Positions 18,900-27,350 of a stretch of 64,000 nt of DNA are shown in pieces. Both the position numbers and the translations under genes were made by a program. The DNA is from Pilosibacter fragilis (GTDB lineage: Bacteria > Bacillota > Clostridia > Lachnospirales > Lachnospiraceae), in the NCBI RefSeq assembly GCF_032490495.1, contig NZ_JAVYJB010000005.1, forward strand, positions 62,001 to 126,000, in the 5' to 3' direction. The notes under the pieces were generated by a model. It had not been told where the DNA came from. It ran no database searches and saw only the letters and a program-made list of their open reading frames with translations. Position 1 is the first letter of the stretch; every line of letters begins with the position of its first letter.

Positions 18900-20000
18900 A
18901 TGGCTTTTCAGATGCCAGAATATCATCAGCCCGATTTTTCAAAGGAACAGTTTATCAAGGCCCCTGACGCGAAATGGGAAATCGTGGAGATCGATGGGGT
19001 TGCCCCAGAATACTTTCACAGTACATCTATGTTCCCGGAATATTTTAAGATCCAGGGCAAGTGGGTGTTAGCGGAAGAGAGCCGCATGGATTCCAGCGTT
19101 GTGATCTGCCCGGATGGACATTTGGAGGTAGTCGAAAACAGGAATCTCAAAAAAGGTGACAAGGTTATTCTTGGACGGAGCGAAGCCTGCGAGGAGGGAA
19201 TTTATGTCCACAGTACAGGATTCCAGACAGAAGCGGACGCGCTTGCGGATAAATTTGTGTTCCGCCAGGGACGAAGCAGGGAGACCTCCTATGCGAGAGA
19301 CTATGACCGCCTGATGGACCTTCTTCGCTATGAAAAAGAACATGGGAAGATTGTCTGGGTCATGGGACCGGCGTTTTCCTTCGACTATGACGCGAGAAAC
19401 GCAATGCAGTCCCTGATCGATAACGGATATGCCCACGGTCTGATGGCAGGAAACGCGCTCGCGACCCACGACCTGGAGGGCGCGCTGTTGCATACGGCAC
19501 TAGGACAGGATATCTACACGCAGGTATCCCAGCCGAATGGCCATTACAACCACCTGGATGTGTTAAATAAGGTCCGCAGAAGCGGTTCCATTCCGAAATT
19601 TATCGAGGATAATCACATTGACAATGGTATTATCTATGGATGCGTGAAGAATCATGTTCCGTTTGTTCTGACCGGTTCGATCCGCGATGACGGTCCAATG
19701 CCGGAAGTCATCGGAGACGCGTATAAAGGACAGAGCGCCATGCGCGATATGGTGCGGGATGCCACCTGTGTGATCTGCTTAGCTACAATGCTTCACACGA
19801 TTGCCACGGGCAATATGACTCCGTCATTCCGTGTTATGAAGGACGGAACGATCCGCCCGGTATATCTCTATACTGTTGATGCGGACGAGTTTGTGGTAAA
19901 CAAGCTGATGGACCGCGGAAGCCTCTCCGCAACGACTATCGTGACGAATGTCCAGGACTTTATCACGATCATCGCAAAAGGACTTGGGGTCATGAAATAA
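18900..20000 (+). CDS. TIGR00300-family protein (LOR/SDH-like, ornithine cyclodeaminase/ArgZ-related)
   Basis: The ATG lies 7 nt behind AAAGGAGG. This 366-residue protein matches the TIGR00300 family: an N-terminal LOR/SDH-like domain (about 1-130) and a Rossmann-like C-terminal part. The C-terminal part has LMAGNALATHDLEGALLHT, PNGHYNHLDV and VYLYTVDADEFVVNKL. Characterised relatives act on arginine/ornithine as NAD-dependent ornithine cyclodeaminases, and cyanobacterial ArgZ adds a dihydrolase domain. No GME-type dihydrolase domain is present here. It stands alone between the pilus operon and a rhomboid gene, so the substrate is not shown by context. Confidence 0.7.
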   Translation: MAFQMPEYHQPDFSKEQFIKAPDAKWEIVEIDGVAPEYFHSTSMFPEYFKIQGKWVLAEESRMDSSVVICPDGHLEVVENRNLKKGDKVILGRSEACEEGIYVHSTGFQTEADALADKFVFRQGRSRETSYARDYDRLMDLLRYEKEHGKIVWVMGPAFSFDYDARNAMQSLIDNGYAHGLMAGNALATHDLEGALLHTALGQDIYTQVSQPNGHYNHLDVLNKVRRSGSIPKFIEDNHIDNGIIYGCVKNHVPFVLTGSIRDDGPMPEVIGDAYKGQSAMRDMVRDATCVICLATMLHTIATGNMTPSFRVMKDGTIRPVYLYTVDADEFVVNKLMDRGSLSATTIVTNVQDFITIIAKGLGVMK

Positions 20001-20022
20001 CAGAGTAGAAAGGATGAGACCC

Positions 20023-20643
20023 ATGGGAAGCCGATATGGAAAGAAGGCTTATGTAAATGGACTTCTGATTGCTCTGAATGTGCTGTTTTTCCTGTATCTG
20101 GAGATCACCGGTTCCTCGGAGGACGCGTATTTCATGTATACAAAGGGCGCGATGTTTGCACCTGCAGTCCTGGAGGACGGTGAGTATTACCGGCTTTTGA
20201 CAGCGATGTTTATGCATTTTGGAATCCGGCATATTATGAACAATATGCTGGTCCTGTTTGTGATCGGGGACAACCTGGAACGGGCACTGGGACATGTGAA
20301 GTACCTGATATTTTACCTGCTCTGCGGAATTGGCTCGAACTGGGTGTCTATGATGGCGCACACAGCTGATACAATGACAGTATCAGCCGGGGCATCCGGC
20401 GCAATTTTTGGAGTGGTCGGCGGCCTGCTTTATGTGGTTACGGCCAACAGAGGGCAGTTGGAAGATCTGAATACAAGACAACTTGTGATCATGATCTTTT
20501 TCTCCCTGTATTTAGGATATACAAGCACCGGTGTGGACAATATCGCACACCTGTCTGGCCTTGTAATAGGCTTTGTGCTTGCTATAATTTTATATCATAG
20601 GCCTGCCAGAGACTGGTGGGCGGACGGAGGTATCAAAAGATGA
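20023..20643 (+). CDS. Rhomboid-family intramembrane serine protease
   Basis: This is a six-helix membrane protein of about 206 residues. The catalytic Ser lies in SAGASGAIFG (about residue 124) and the catalytic His in VDNIAHLSGLVIG (about 175). The N-terminal loop has HFGIRHIMNNMLVL, the H..N signature. An ATG at 20014 is directly attached to AAAGG and too close, so the ATG at 20023 is preferred. It overlaps the HIT gene (ATGA). It should cleave membrane proteins near the outer face; the targets are unknown. Confidence 0.9.
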   Translation: MGSRYGKKAYVNGLLIALNVLFFLYLEITGSSEDAYFMYTKGAMFAPAVLEDGEYYRLLTAMFMHFGIRHIMNNMLVLFVIGDNLERALGHVKYLIFYLLCGIGSNWVSMMAHTADTMTVSAGASGAIFGVVGGLLYVVTANRGQLEDLNTRQLVIMIFFSLYLGYTSTGVDNIAHLSGLVIGFVLAIILYHRPARDWWADGGIKR

Positions 20644-21056
20644 AAGACTGTAACTGTATTTTCTGTAAGATCGCGAATGGTGAGATTCCTTCCTCAACTG
20701 TATATGAGGATGAAGATTTCCGTGTAATTCTGGACCTTGGTCCGGCTGCGAAAGGTCACGCCCTGATCCTTCCGAAAGAACACTTTAAGGACGTTACCGA
20801 GCTGGATCCGAAGATTGCTGCAAAAGTACTTCCGTTAGGAGCGAAACTCGGAACCGCAATGAAGAAATCCCTGGGCTGCGCAGGCTTCAACCTGGTACAG
20901 AATAACGGTGAAGCAGCAGGACAGACGGTATTCCATTTCCATGTACATGTGATCCCGCGCTATGAGGGCGGTCCGGTGATCGCTGGATGGGAACCGGGAA
21001 AAGAAGATCCGGAGGTTCTTGCTGAGACAGCAGAAAAGATTAAAGATGCACTGTAA
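20640..21056 (+). CDS. HIT-family nucleotide hydrolase
   Basis: The 138-residue product begins at the ATG overlapping the rhomboid stop, 10 nt behind GGAGG. The His triad is HFHVHVIPR near residue 100. An N-terminal NCIFCKI gives the usual CxxC zinc pair of Hint/HinT proteins. It hydrolyses AMP-linked phosphoramidates or dinucleotide polyphosphates in the cytoplasm. Pairing with a rhomboid gene is probably chance co-transcription. Length and motifs are typical. Confidence 0.93.
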   Translation: MKDCNCIFCKIANGEIPSSTVYEDEDFRVILDLGPAAKGHALILPKEHFKDVTELDPKIAAKVLPLGAKLGTAMKKSLGCAGFNLVQNNGEAAGQTVFHFHVHVIPRYEGGPVIAGWEPGKEDPEVLAETAEKIKDAL

Positions 21057-21082
21057 TCAGAGAGATTTTTAAAGGAGAATTT

Positions 21083-21628
21083 ATGCCGCAGGACAAAGAT
21101 GAACTGCTGCAAGTACTGATTACGAAATATGCTCAAATGTATATGAAGCTGGCTTATGCGATCGGAGTGCCATATGATGATGTGGAAGACATTGTCATGG
21201 AAGCATTCTGGTCGTTCTACCGGGCGGATTATGGCGGGAAGCTAGAGAGTGAAAAAGCTATAAAAGTGATGCTGGCGCGTATTGTCGAGAATAAATGTAT
21301 CGACTATTTTAGAAAAGAGAAGCGAAGCATCAAGCCGAATGAGGACGAAGATGTGAGTGAACTGGAGTATGTCGCAGATCTTTCCACATACGATCCGCTG
21401 CAATCCGTAATTAGCAGAGAAAGCTGCGGTCAGATCTTCGAGGTCCTGGATGGTTTAAGGGAATCGTGGAAGGATGTCACGGTGATGTATTTCATCCAGG
21501 GATTTACGACTGAAGAAATTTGTGAGCGTCTTGAAATCACGAACGACATGTGTCGTTCGCGAATTTCAAGAGCAAGAAAATACTTAAGAGAAAACCTGAA
21601 AAGTCGTATGGACCGCGGTCATTTGTGA
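21083..21628 (+). CDS. Sigma-70 family RNA polymerase sigma factor
   Basis: This 181-residue ECF-size sigma factor has region 2 at about residues 15-85 (DDVEDIVMEAFWSFYR, then MLARIVENKCIDYFRKEKRS). Region 4 lies at about 125-175, with the helix-turn-helix QGFTTEEICERLEITNDMCR. AAAGGAG lies 5 nt before the ATG. Its last 10 nt overlap the convergent murG end. A 40-nt inverted repeat sits inside the part coding for the second HTH helix. A DUF4367-like membrane protein 1.2 kb away is a candidate regulator, but murG lies between them. Confidence 0.85.
   Translation: MPQDKDELLQVLITKYAQMYMKLAYAIGVPYDDVEDIVMEAFWSFYRADYGGKLESEKAIKVMLARIVENKCIDYFRKEKRSIKPNEDEDVSELEYVADLSTYDPLQSVISRESCGQIFEVLDGLRESWKDVTVMYFIQGFTTEEICERLEITNDMCRSRISRARKYLRENLKSRMDRGHL
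21530..21570. repeat. Inverted repeat inside the sigma-factor gene
   Basis: CTTGAAAT-ca-CGAACGAC-atgt-GTCGTTCG-cga-ATTTCAAG. Two perfect 8-bp blocks on each side are separated only by a 2/3-nt bulge and a 4-nt loop. It lies over the codons for the region 4.2 recognition helix, 60-100 nt before the stop. Confidence 0.8.
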
Positions 21629-22689
21629 TCAGCACAATCGTTGATCAATTTCATGATCGTATCAATTGCATTATTTAAATGGCTCTTTTCCATACTATCA
21701 ATGAATGTCCGGCGGTTCTCGTAGGTATCGTGAATCGCGTCAAAAAGAGTGGCGTCAGTCACTTTCTCCTCTTCCAGAACCGTGGAATACCCCTGTTTTG
21801 CAAAAGAATTGGCATTCAGGATCTGATCTCCACGGCTGGCCGCTGCGGAGAGCGGAATCAGGACATTCGGCTTCCTGAGTGCAAGAATTTCACAGATGGA
21901 ATTTGCACCTGCCCTGGAGACAATCAGATCAGCTGCCGCAAATAAGTGCTTCAGCGGACTGTCAACATATTCATACTGAACGTAACCGGGAGTTCCAATC
22001 AGGGACTCATCCAGGTTCCCTTTTCCACAGATATGGATCACCTGGAATTGTTCTAAGAGCTTTGGAAGAATACTGCGGACCGCGCCGTTTACTTTTACGG
22101 AGCCCAGACTTCCACCGATTACAAGAATAATCGGTTTTGCCGCAGAGAGGTTTGTGTACTGCAGACCGGCAAGACGGTCACCTTGAAGGAGTTCTGCACG
22201 GATCGGGGATCCTGTGAGGACTGCCTTTCCTTCCGGAAGATACTTTAAGGTCTCCGGGAAGTTGCAGCATACCCATTTTGCAGACGGAATGCAGAGTTTA
22301 TTTGCCAGACCTGGAGTCATATCGGACTCGTGGATGATCGTCGGAATGTGGTAATGGTTTGCAGCGAGGACAACAGGAACCGCAACAAAGCCGCCCTTAG
22401 AGAAGAGAACATCCGGTTTGTATTTTTTCATCAACTTTAAGGCCTCTGCGTAACCTTTTAATACGCGGAATGGGTCGGTAAAGTTCTTTAAATCGAAATA
22501 TCGGCGCAGTTTTCCGGAAGAGATTCCGTCGTAAGGAATACCTGCGTTTTCAATCAGTTTGCGTTCCATACCATTGTAGGAACCAATGTATCGAATATCA
22601 TATCCGGCTGCCTTGAGAGACGGAATCAGGGCAAGGTTCGGAGTAACGTGACCGGCTGTACCACCGCCGGTGAGAAGAATGGTTTTCAT
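21619..22689 (-). CDS. murG: MurG-type N-acetylglucosaminyltransferase
   Basis: This 356-residue GT28 enzyme transfers GlcNAc to lipid I to make lipid II on the inner membrane face. It has the N-terminal glycine loop LTGGGTAGHVTPNLAL, the acceptor-side IHESDMTPGLANKL, the nucleotide-sugar motif VIGGSLGSVKVN and a C-terminal SRAGANSICEIL. The ATG at 22689 is 9 nt behind GGAGG. The upstream ATG at 22704 overlaps that ribosome site and is rejected. It lies alone, outside a division/cell-wall cluster, which is frequent in Lachnospiraceae. Confidence 0.93.
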   Translation of the reverse strand: MKTILLTGGGTAGHVTPNLALIPSLKAAGYDIRYIGSYNGMERKLIENAGIPYDGISSGKLRRYFDLKNFTDPFRVLKGYAEALKLMKKYKPDVLFSKGGFVAVPVVLAANHYHIPTIIHESDMTPGLANKLCIPSAKWVCCNFPETLKYLPEGKAVLTGSPIRAELLQGDRLAGLQYTNLSAAKPIILVIGGSLGSVKVNGAVRSILPKLLEQFQVIHICGKGNLDESLIGTPGYVQYEYVDSPLKHLFAAADLIVSRAGANSICEILALRKPNVLIPLSAAASRGDQILNANSFAKQGYSTVLEEEKVTDATLFDAIHDTYENRRTFIDSMEKSHLNNAIDTIMKLINDCADHK

Positions 22690-22803
22690 AAAAATTGCCT
22701 CCATGGAGCAAGAATTTCACAGCTGCTGACTATTTAATAGTAACGGCTGAAAGAGAAATGTCAACCCCTAATAGATACAAAGGAAGAAGCGAGGTGCTGA
22801 ATC

Positions 22804-23691
22804 ATGGCAGACACGGAGAATCGTGAGGATCAGAAAATAAGCGAATGTCTTCGGGAAGCGTTTGGCTATTCGGATGATCAGCTGTTAAAACAGCTGGATC
22901 AGGCAAACGAGACTTTCAAAGATGTAAACTTCACTGGCGCCGAAGATCGACTCATGAAACGTTTCCTGGCACGAAAAGCCGAACTTGAAAAGGAAACCGC
23001 CTCCCAGACACCGACTCTGGTTCCACAGAACGAATCAGCCAACATTCAAATTGCAGAAGAGCTTCCAAAGAAGACGGTAACAGTAATCTCTGAAGCGGAA
23101 GAGAAAAAGAAGAATGAGAAGAAAGTGATACGATTCGGAAAGAAGAAGGTCCTTGCTACTGCGGCGTTGGTGGCAGTGATTGCAGGGATGCTTGGGGGGA
23201 CGGCGATTGGGAAGAAGAGTTATTTCTTTAGACGATTAAAAAATAGTGAACCGGCAATTTATATGGATAATGATAAGAATAAAGAAGAAAATTCTCACTT
23301 AGAAGAAGCCTATAACAAAATTAAATCAGATATGAATATTCCATTACTGAGGCTAAATTACCGTCCAACTAATATGTCTTTTGAAGGATATACAGTTTAC
23401 AATAACAATGAAGTAGAATTAACTTTCTTATATGAAGAAAATATAATTCGGCTTTTACAAATTCAAAATAAAAAAAGTACATCTGCTAATATGATATCAG
23501 ATAGACAGCAGAAAAATACAATCTACAATAAATGGTTAAAGAAAAACATAGAATATTCAAGTAACACTGTAGAGGATGGAAGTACAGAATATGAAGCGGT
23601 GCTTTTGGAAAATGGAGGAGCGTATTATTTATTTGGTAATATGCCAAAGCTTGAGTTCGAAAAAATTTTAAAAAATATAATTTTTTATTAA
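22804..23691 (+). CDS. Single-pass membrane protein, DUF4367-like (anti-sigma-like)
   Basis: This is a 295-residue protein. Residues 1-115 are charged and cytoplasmic, one helix follows (about 118-140, LATAALVAVIAGMLGGTAIG), and an outer domain makes up the rest. That domain resembles DUF4367, seen at the C-terminus of Clostridial anti-sigma-like proteins: an LPxxM-like start (YRPTNMSFEGY) and a final YLFGNMPKLEFEKILKNI. Coding composition changes sharply near 23220, from balanced GC to very AT-rich, exactly after the membrane helix. Function is inferred; it may restrain the sigma factor at 21083. No zinc-binding HxxxCxxC is present. Confidence 0.6.
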   Translation: MADTENREDQKISECLREAFGYSDDQLLKQLDQANETFKDVNFTGAEDRLMKRFLARKAELEKETASQTPTLVPQNESANIQIAEELPKKTVTVISEAEEKKKNEKKVIRFGKKKVLATAALVAVIAGMLGGTAIGKKSYFFRRLKNSEPAIYMDNDKNKEENSHLEEAYNKIKSDMNIPLLRLNYRPTNMSFEGYTVYNNNEVELTFLYEENIIRLLQIQNKKSTSANMISDRQQKNTIYNKWLKKNIEYSSNTVEDGSTEYEAVLLENGGAYYLFGNMPKLEFEKILKNIIFY

Positions 23692-23756
23692 AAAATGGTC
23701 ACATTTCTCTTTGGATTACGTTTGTATTAGTAAATAAATGAAAAGGAGAGATGTAA

Positions 23757-24278
23757 ATGAAATTAGTAAAAAGAATATGGTGCAGTACCGTTTTATTGAT
23801 GCTTGCGATGGTCAAAATGGTATATGCAGGAGAGCCGATAGGTAATGCTTCTTTAGAGTATCATGAGCCCAGTGTTTTATTACAAAGCCCAGTGCTTGAG
23901 TCAGAGGACAATGCGCGGGGGATTAGACTATCAGCAGGAGTATTGCAAATTACTAATGGAGAAGATGGAACATTACATATTACAGTAGAAACATTTGCAC
24001 ATAAGGAAGTTGATACAATCTATCAGACCGTATTTCTAGATGAATGGGATGAGGATCGTGAAGATTGGAAGCAAATTGGTAAATGGGATTTTGAAAAGAC
24101 AAAAGAAGAATCAGAGGATGAGATATTTGCAGAGTATCATGTGGGCTTTACAGTAACTGGTTGCCAGCCAAATCGTTATTACCGTGCCCGTGCAATGCAT
24201 CTTGTTGAGTGGGGCGACGAGGCGGAAGCTAAAGTTACCCAGACAAACGGTGTCCTTCTCACCGACCATGCAGTTTAA
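23757..24278 (+). CDS. Secreted protein, possibly DUF6147
   Basis: This 173-residue protein has a Sec signal peptide (basic KLVKR, hydrophobic VLLMLAMVKMV, cleavage near YAG/E, about residue 25). The rest is beta-rich with the pattern AHKEVDTIYQTVFL and YYRARAMHLVEWG. The ending TNGVLLTD is typical of DUF6147-like exported proteins; I am only moderately sure of the family. GGAGAG lies 7 nt before the ATG. It shares the AT-rich composition of the preceding gene's 3' half, which suggests both arrived together. Function is unknown. Confidence 0.6.
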   Translation: MKLVKRIWCSTVLLMLAMVKMVYAGEPIGNASLEYHEPSVLLQSPVLESEDNARGIRLSAGVLQITNGEDGTLHITVETFAHKEVDTIYQTVFLDEWDEDREDWKQIGKWDFEKTKEESEDEIFAEYHVGFTVTGCQPNRYYRARAMHLVEWGDEAEAKVTQTNGVLLTDHAV

Positions 24279-24424
24279 CCTTTAATACTTTAGTATATTA
24301 TTCCGGCCGGATAATATAGACACAAACTGATAAAGGGAGATGGTTGATGGGAAGATACCTTAGATAAAACCGGTCGAGGCCGGTGAGAATAATGATTCGA
24401 CAATTTATGAACTGAATAAAAGAA

Positions 24425-24465
24425 ATAGCCCCGCGCACAACAAACCTCTTGCGGGGCTATTTTTA
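24425..24465. terminator. Bidirectional intrinsic terminator
   Basis: ATAGCCCCGC (24425-24434) pairs perfectly with GCGGGGCTAT (24451-24460). T-runs lie on both strands (TTTTT after the plus arm; TTTCTTTT after the minus arm). It serves the exported-protein gene and the convergent TSCPD gene. Confidence 0.9.
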
Positions 24466-24492
24466 CGTCTGGAAATGACTCACTTTTGATGT

Positions 24493-24741
24493 TTAAGCCT
24501 GCTGCTCTTTGTACTGCTTTAAAGCTCTTGCAAGCTGGTCTGGACATGAGGTTGGGCGGCCGTTGCAGCTTACGCCTTCGACTCTCTTGATAACATCGTC
24601 GATATCCATGCCTTCAACGAGAAGGCCGATACCTTTTAAGTTTCCATTGCAGCCGCCAACGAAGCTTACATTTTTGAGTTTGTTGTTCTCTACATCAAAA
24701 TGGATTTCTCTGGAGCAGGTGCCCTGTGTCTTGTATACCAT
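24493..24741 (-). CDS. TSCPD-domain protein (TIGR03905 family)
   Basis: This 82-residue protein has the family features FVGGCNGNLKGIG and a C-terminal CNGRPTSCPDQLARAL, the TSCPD box that also ends class II ribonucleotide reductases. CGGAGG lies 8 nt before the ATG. Its promoter on the minus strand is a near-perfect consensus. The family is small, cysteine-bearing and of unknown role. A link to B12-dependent ribonucleotide reductase is suggested by homology only. Confidence 0.88.
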   Translation of the reverse strand: MVYKTQGTCSREIHFDVENNKLKNVSFVGGCNGNLKGIGLLVEGMDIDDVIKRVEGVSCNGRPTSCPDQLARALKQYKEQQA

Positions 24742-24797
24742 ATAAAAACCTCCGTTTGTAAAAAATATGACCTTGCGGCCAGTTTGAAAGTATCCTT

Positions 24798-24827
24798 ATT
24801 ATACTCACAGCAGAGAATCATTGTCAA
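24798..24827 (-). promoter_or_regulatory. Consensus promoter of the TSCPD gene
   Basis: On the minus strand TTGACA, an 18-nt spacer and TATAAT: both boxes are perfect SigA consensus. Strong constitutive expression is expected. Confidence 0.8.
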
Positions 24828-25045
24828 GAGAAGCGCGGAAAGAGCTGAGGATAGGCGATAAAGCAAGATTTCCAGACGGAAAAAATAAGTTTACAGGTTA
24901 CAGACGAAGCAAATATCGGAATTATTAAAAACGGGCCAGCTTAGTTCGAGGTGAGTAGAAGAGCGAGCGAACTTAGTGACTTGGTTATTCTGGAGATCGA
25001 CGGATGAGTTGAGGATTTTATCGGCGGATGAGCTAAGGATTTTAT

Positions 25046-25074
25046 TTGACCTTCCGCTCTGTATCCCGTATAAT
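25046..25074 (+). promoter_or_regulatory. Promoter of mtnN
   Basis: TTGACC (25046-25051), 17-nt spacer, TATAAT (25069-25074). The leader to the start codon is about 118 nt. Confidence 0.75.
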
Positions 25075-25198
25075 GAGAACGATAAAGACGGTAAGAACGC
25101 GTCTGAAACTCAGATAGAATCTATGTTTAAGAGCAGCAGATGAACTGCTGCTTTCGAGATCAGACTAAAATCATATGATACAACACGGAGGAATTCAA

Positions 25199-25891
25199 AT
25201 GCTTGGTATTATCGGAGCAATGGAAGTGGAAGTCGAGAAGCTTCGCGCGAAAATGACAGAGACAGAGATGAAGACAGTGGCAGGAATGAATTTCTGCAGG
25301 GGAAAACTGGAGGGAAAGGACGTTGTCATCGTTCGCTCCGGTATCGGTAAGGTAAACGCCGGTATCTGCAGCCAGATCCTTGTGGATCTTTATCAGGTGG
25401 ATGGAATCGTAAATACAGGAATCGCAGGTTCCTTAAGAAATGAGATCAATATCGGTGACCTCGTTCTCTCTACTGTTGCAGTACAGCACGATGTGGACGC
25501 AGGCGGATTCGGATATCCGGCAGGTGAGATTCCCCAGCTTGGCGTGAAGGAATTCCCGGCGGATGAGCGACTTTTAGCTCTCGCGGAAGAGGCATGCAGA
25601 GAGGCAAACCCGGATATCAGCACTTTCAAGGGACGCGTTGCCAGCGGCGACCAGTTTATCGACAGCAAGGAGAAAAAGGACTGGATCCATGACACCTTCG
25701 ACGCGTACTGCACAGAGATGGAAGGCGCAGCAGTCGCTCAGGCCGCATACTTAAACAAGGTTCCGTACCTGATCGTCCGTGCGATCTCTGACAAGGCAGA
25801 TGACAGCGCCCATATGGATTACAGCGAGTTTGAGGCAAAGGCTGTTGAGCATTCCGTGAACCTGATGCTTGCACTTGTAAAGAGAATCTAA
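25199..25891 (+). CDS. mtnN: 5'-methylthioadenosine/S-adenosylhomocysteine nucleosidase
   Basis: The ATG at 25199 lies 8 nt behind CGGAGG. The 230-residue enzyme removes adenine from MTA and SAH in the methionine salvage/activated-methyl cycle. Family motifs are visible: MLGIIGAMEVEV at the start, VNTGIAGSL, the substrate loop VASGDQFID, CTEMEGAAVAQAA and RAISDKAD with the catalytic Asp. Length is normal. The ATG at 25175 precedes the ribosome site and is not used. Confidence 0.95.
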   Translation: MLGIIGAMEVEVEKLRAKMTETEMKTVAGMNFCRGKLEGKDVVIVRSGIGKVNAGICSQILVDLYQVDGIVNTGIAGSLRNEINIGDLVLSTVAVQHDVDAGGFGYPAGEIPQLGVKEFPADERLLALAEEACREANPDISTFKGRVASGDQFIDSKEKKDWIHDTFDAYCTEMEGAAVAQAAYLNKVPYLIVRAISDKADDSAHMDYSEFEAKAVEHSVNLMLALVKRI

Positions 25892-26103
25892 AAAGAGAAG
25901 ACTCAAAAAGTTTTCTGGAGCAAGAAAGCTGCGAGAACTACTTTCTACGAGAATATTTTACCTCCACTATCACCTTAAAACGCGATTCCTGTCCCCATTT
26001 GACGAACGATTCTTCCGTTCTCAACCTTCTCAAAAACATTCTAGCCCGGTATAATTAGTGGCATCATCTGGAATTGATCTGGACGAAGAAAGGGGAACTG
26101 ATT

Positions 26104-27234
26104 ATGCTGGAATTTTTACAGACAGGGAGAATGCTCTATGTCCTGGCAGCGATCTGTGCGCTCGGGACACTCAGCACACTCGTAACAGGCAGCCTCTACA
26201 AAAGATTGATCAAGGAAACCGGAAACATGGCTCTCACGAAGGATAAAAATTTAAAGGCGCTGAAACAGCGCATGGAAAATGTGTTCCTTATTAACCACGG
26301 GATCCGAAATGTGAACGCGTACATAGAAAAACAGCTCTACGGATTCCGCTTCCTGCATATGAGCCTTGACGGGTGGGACAATTTGTCGGTGCAGGCGATG
26401 ATCCTCTGCTTTATGGCAGGCGGAGCGGCGGCGTTCGGTGCTTACTGGTATCGGTGTGACAACTATTATATTGTGCTCTACGGGGCAGCGGGCGTTTTTG
26501 GCGGATTGTTCCTCGCATTTGTGGACAACGGGATCGGTGCCGGGACAAAACGGAAACAGCTTGCGGATCATTTAGTTGATTATGTGGAAAACTCTCCGCA
26601 TTTTTATAAAAGTGTGGATAACAGCGCCTACGCCGGGCAGGAGCGGAAAAAGGCGGTGGGCTCTTCCGATATCGTAGATTTTTCAGGCACCAGCGGCATT
26701 GGATATGGAAGAAACCAGGAGAATGCGAGAAAAGAAAAGCTCAACAGCCGCTTTTCTGTCCTTGGAAAAAAGAAGGACGCACAGGCTGCTAACGGGAACG
26801 GGGAAACGGACCAGGTGGAAAAAGGGAGTCTCGCCAGGACCAGGGACACCGGGAGAACGTCACGTCTGGACGGAAAAGGACCCGCGTTCCAGGAAAATGA
26901 GGACGACCAGGCCGTAAATGGGAACAGCGCAGGCAGTTCATCAAAAAAAACGGCGGGAAAGGCCGATTATAATAGAGGCACAGTTCAAAATGTCCGGGAT
27001 ATTGGACAGGAAAATTCAGGAACAGGCGGAAAAGTACCGACAAGTGAGACGGAGCTTGCCCAGAGTATCAATCATCTGAGCGAGAGCCTGAAGCAGATCG
27101 CCGCGAGCAGGGAGCAACCGGAGGAGATGCTGAAAGATTCGGACAGGCTGGATCTGATACGGAATTCAATCCCGCCGGCGGAGCTGGACATGCTGAAGAC
27201 GCTGTTTAATACATTGCAGAGTGGCGGGGTATAA
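26104..27234 (+). CDS. Membrane protein of unknown function with disordered tail
   Basis: The start at 26104 follows AAAGGGGA by 9 nt. In this 376-residue protein one helix lies at about 10-30 and a pair at about 100-145, with a cytosolic amphipathic segment between. From about residue 180 the chain turns low-complexity and charged for 150 residues (Gly, Lys, Asn, Ser rich). The last 60 residues are helical (SINHLSESLKQIAA). I do not recognise the family. A TATAAT at 26050-26055 may be its -10 box, but the -35 is poor. It is followed by a possible 29-codon gene and then pgi. Confidence 0.65.
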   Translation: MLEFLQTGRMLYVLAAICALGTLSTLVTGSLYKRLIKETGNMALTKDKNLKALKQRMENVFLINHGIRNVNAYIEKQLYGFRFLHMSLDGWDNLSVQAMILCFMAGGAAAFGAYWYRCDNYYIVLYGAAGVFGGLFLAFVDNGIGAGTKRKQLADHLVDYVENSPHFYKSVDNSAYAGQERKKAVGSSDIVDFSGTSGIGYGRNQENARKEKLNSRFSVLGKKKDAQAANGNGETDQVEKGSLARTRDTGRTSRLDGKGPAFQENEDDQAVNGNSAGSSSKKTAGKADYNRGTVQNVRDIGQENSGTGGKVPTSETELAQSINHLSESLKQIAASREQPEEMLKDSDRLDLIRNSIPPAELDMLKTLFNTLQSGGV

Positions 27235-27350
27235 AATCAGCAAGGCAGTCCATATTTTAACAATACAAGGCAGACGGTGAAACAGAACGGCAAACAAATC
27301 GAAAAATCAGGAGCACGGCGCAGTGCTTAAAACCTGGGGGAGGAAAGCGG

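Larger units (their letters stand above)
24742..25198. other. Divergent promoter region between TSCPD gene and mtnN
   Basis: Apart from two strong promoters, one on each strand, I see no gene here. A 20-nt direct repeat (18 of 20 identical) lies at 25001-25020 and 25024-25043, ending 2 nt before the -35 box of the mtnN promoter. Confidence 0.6.
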
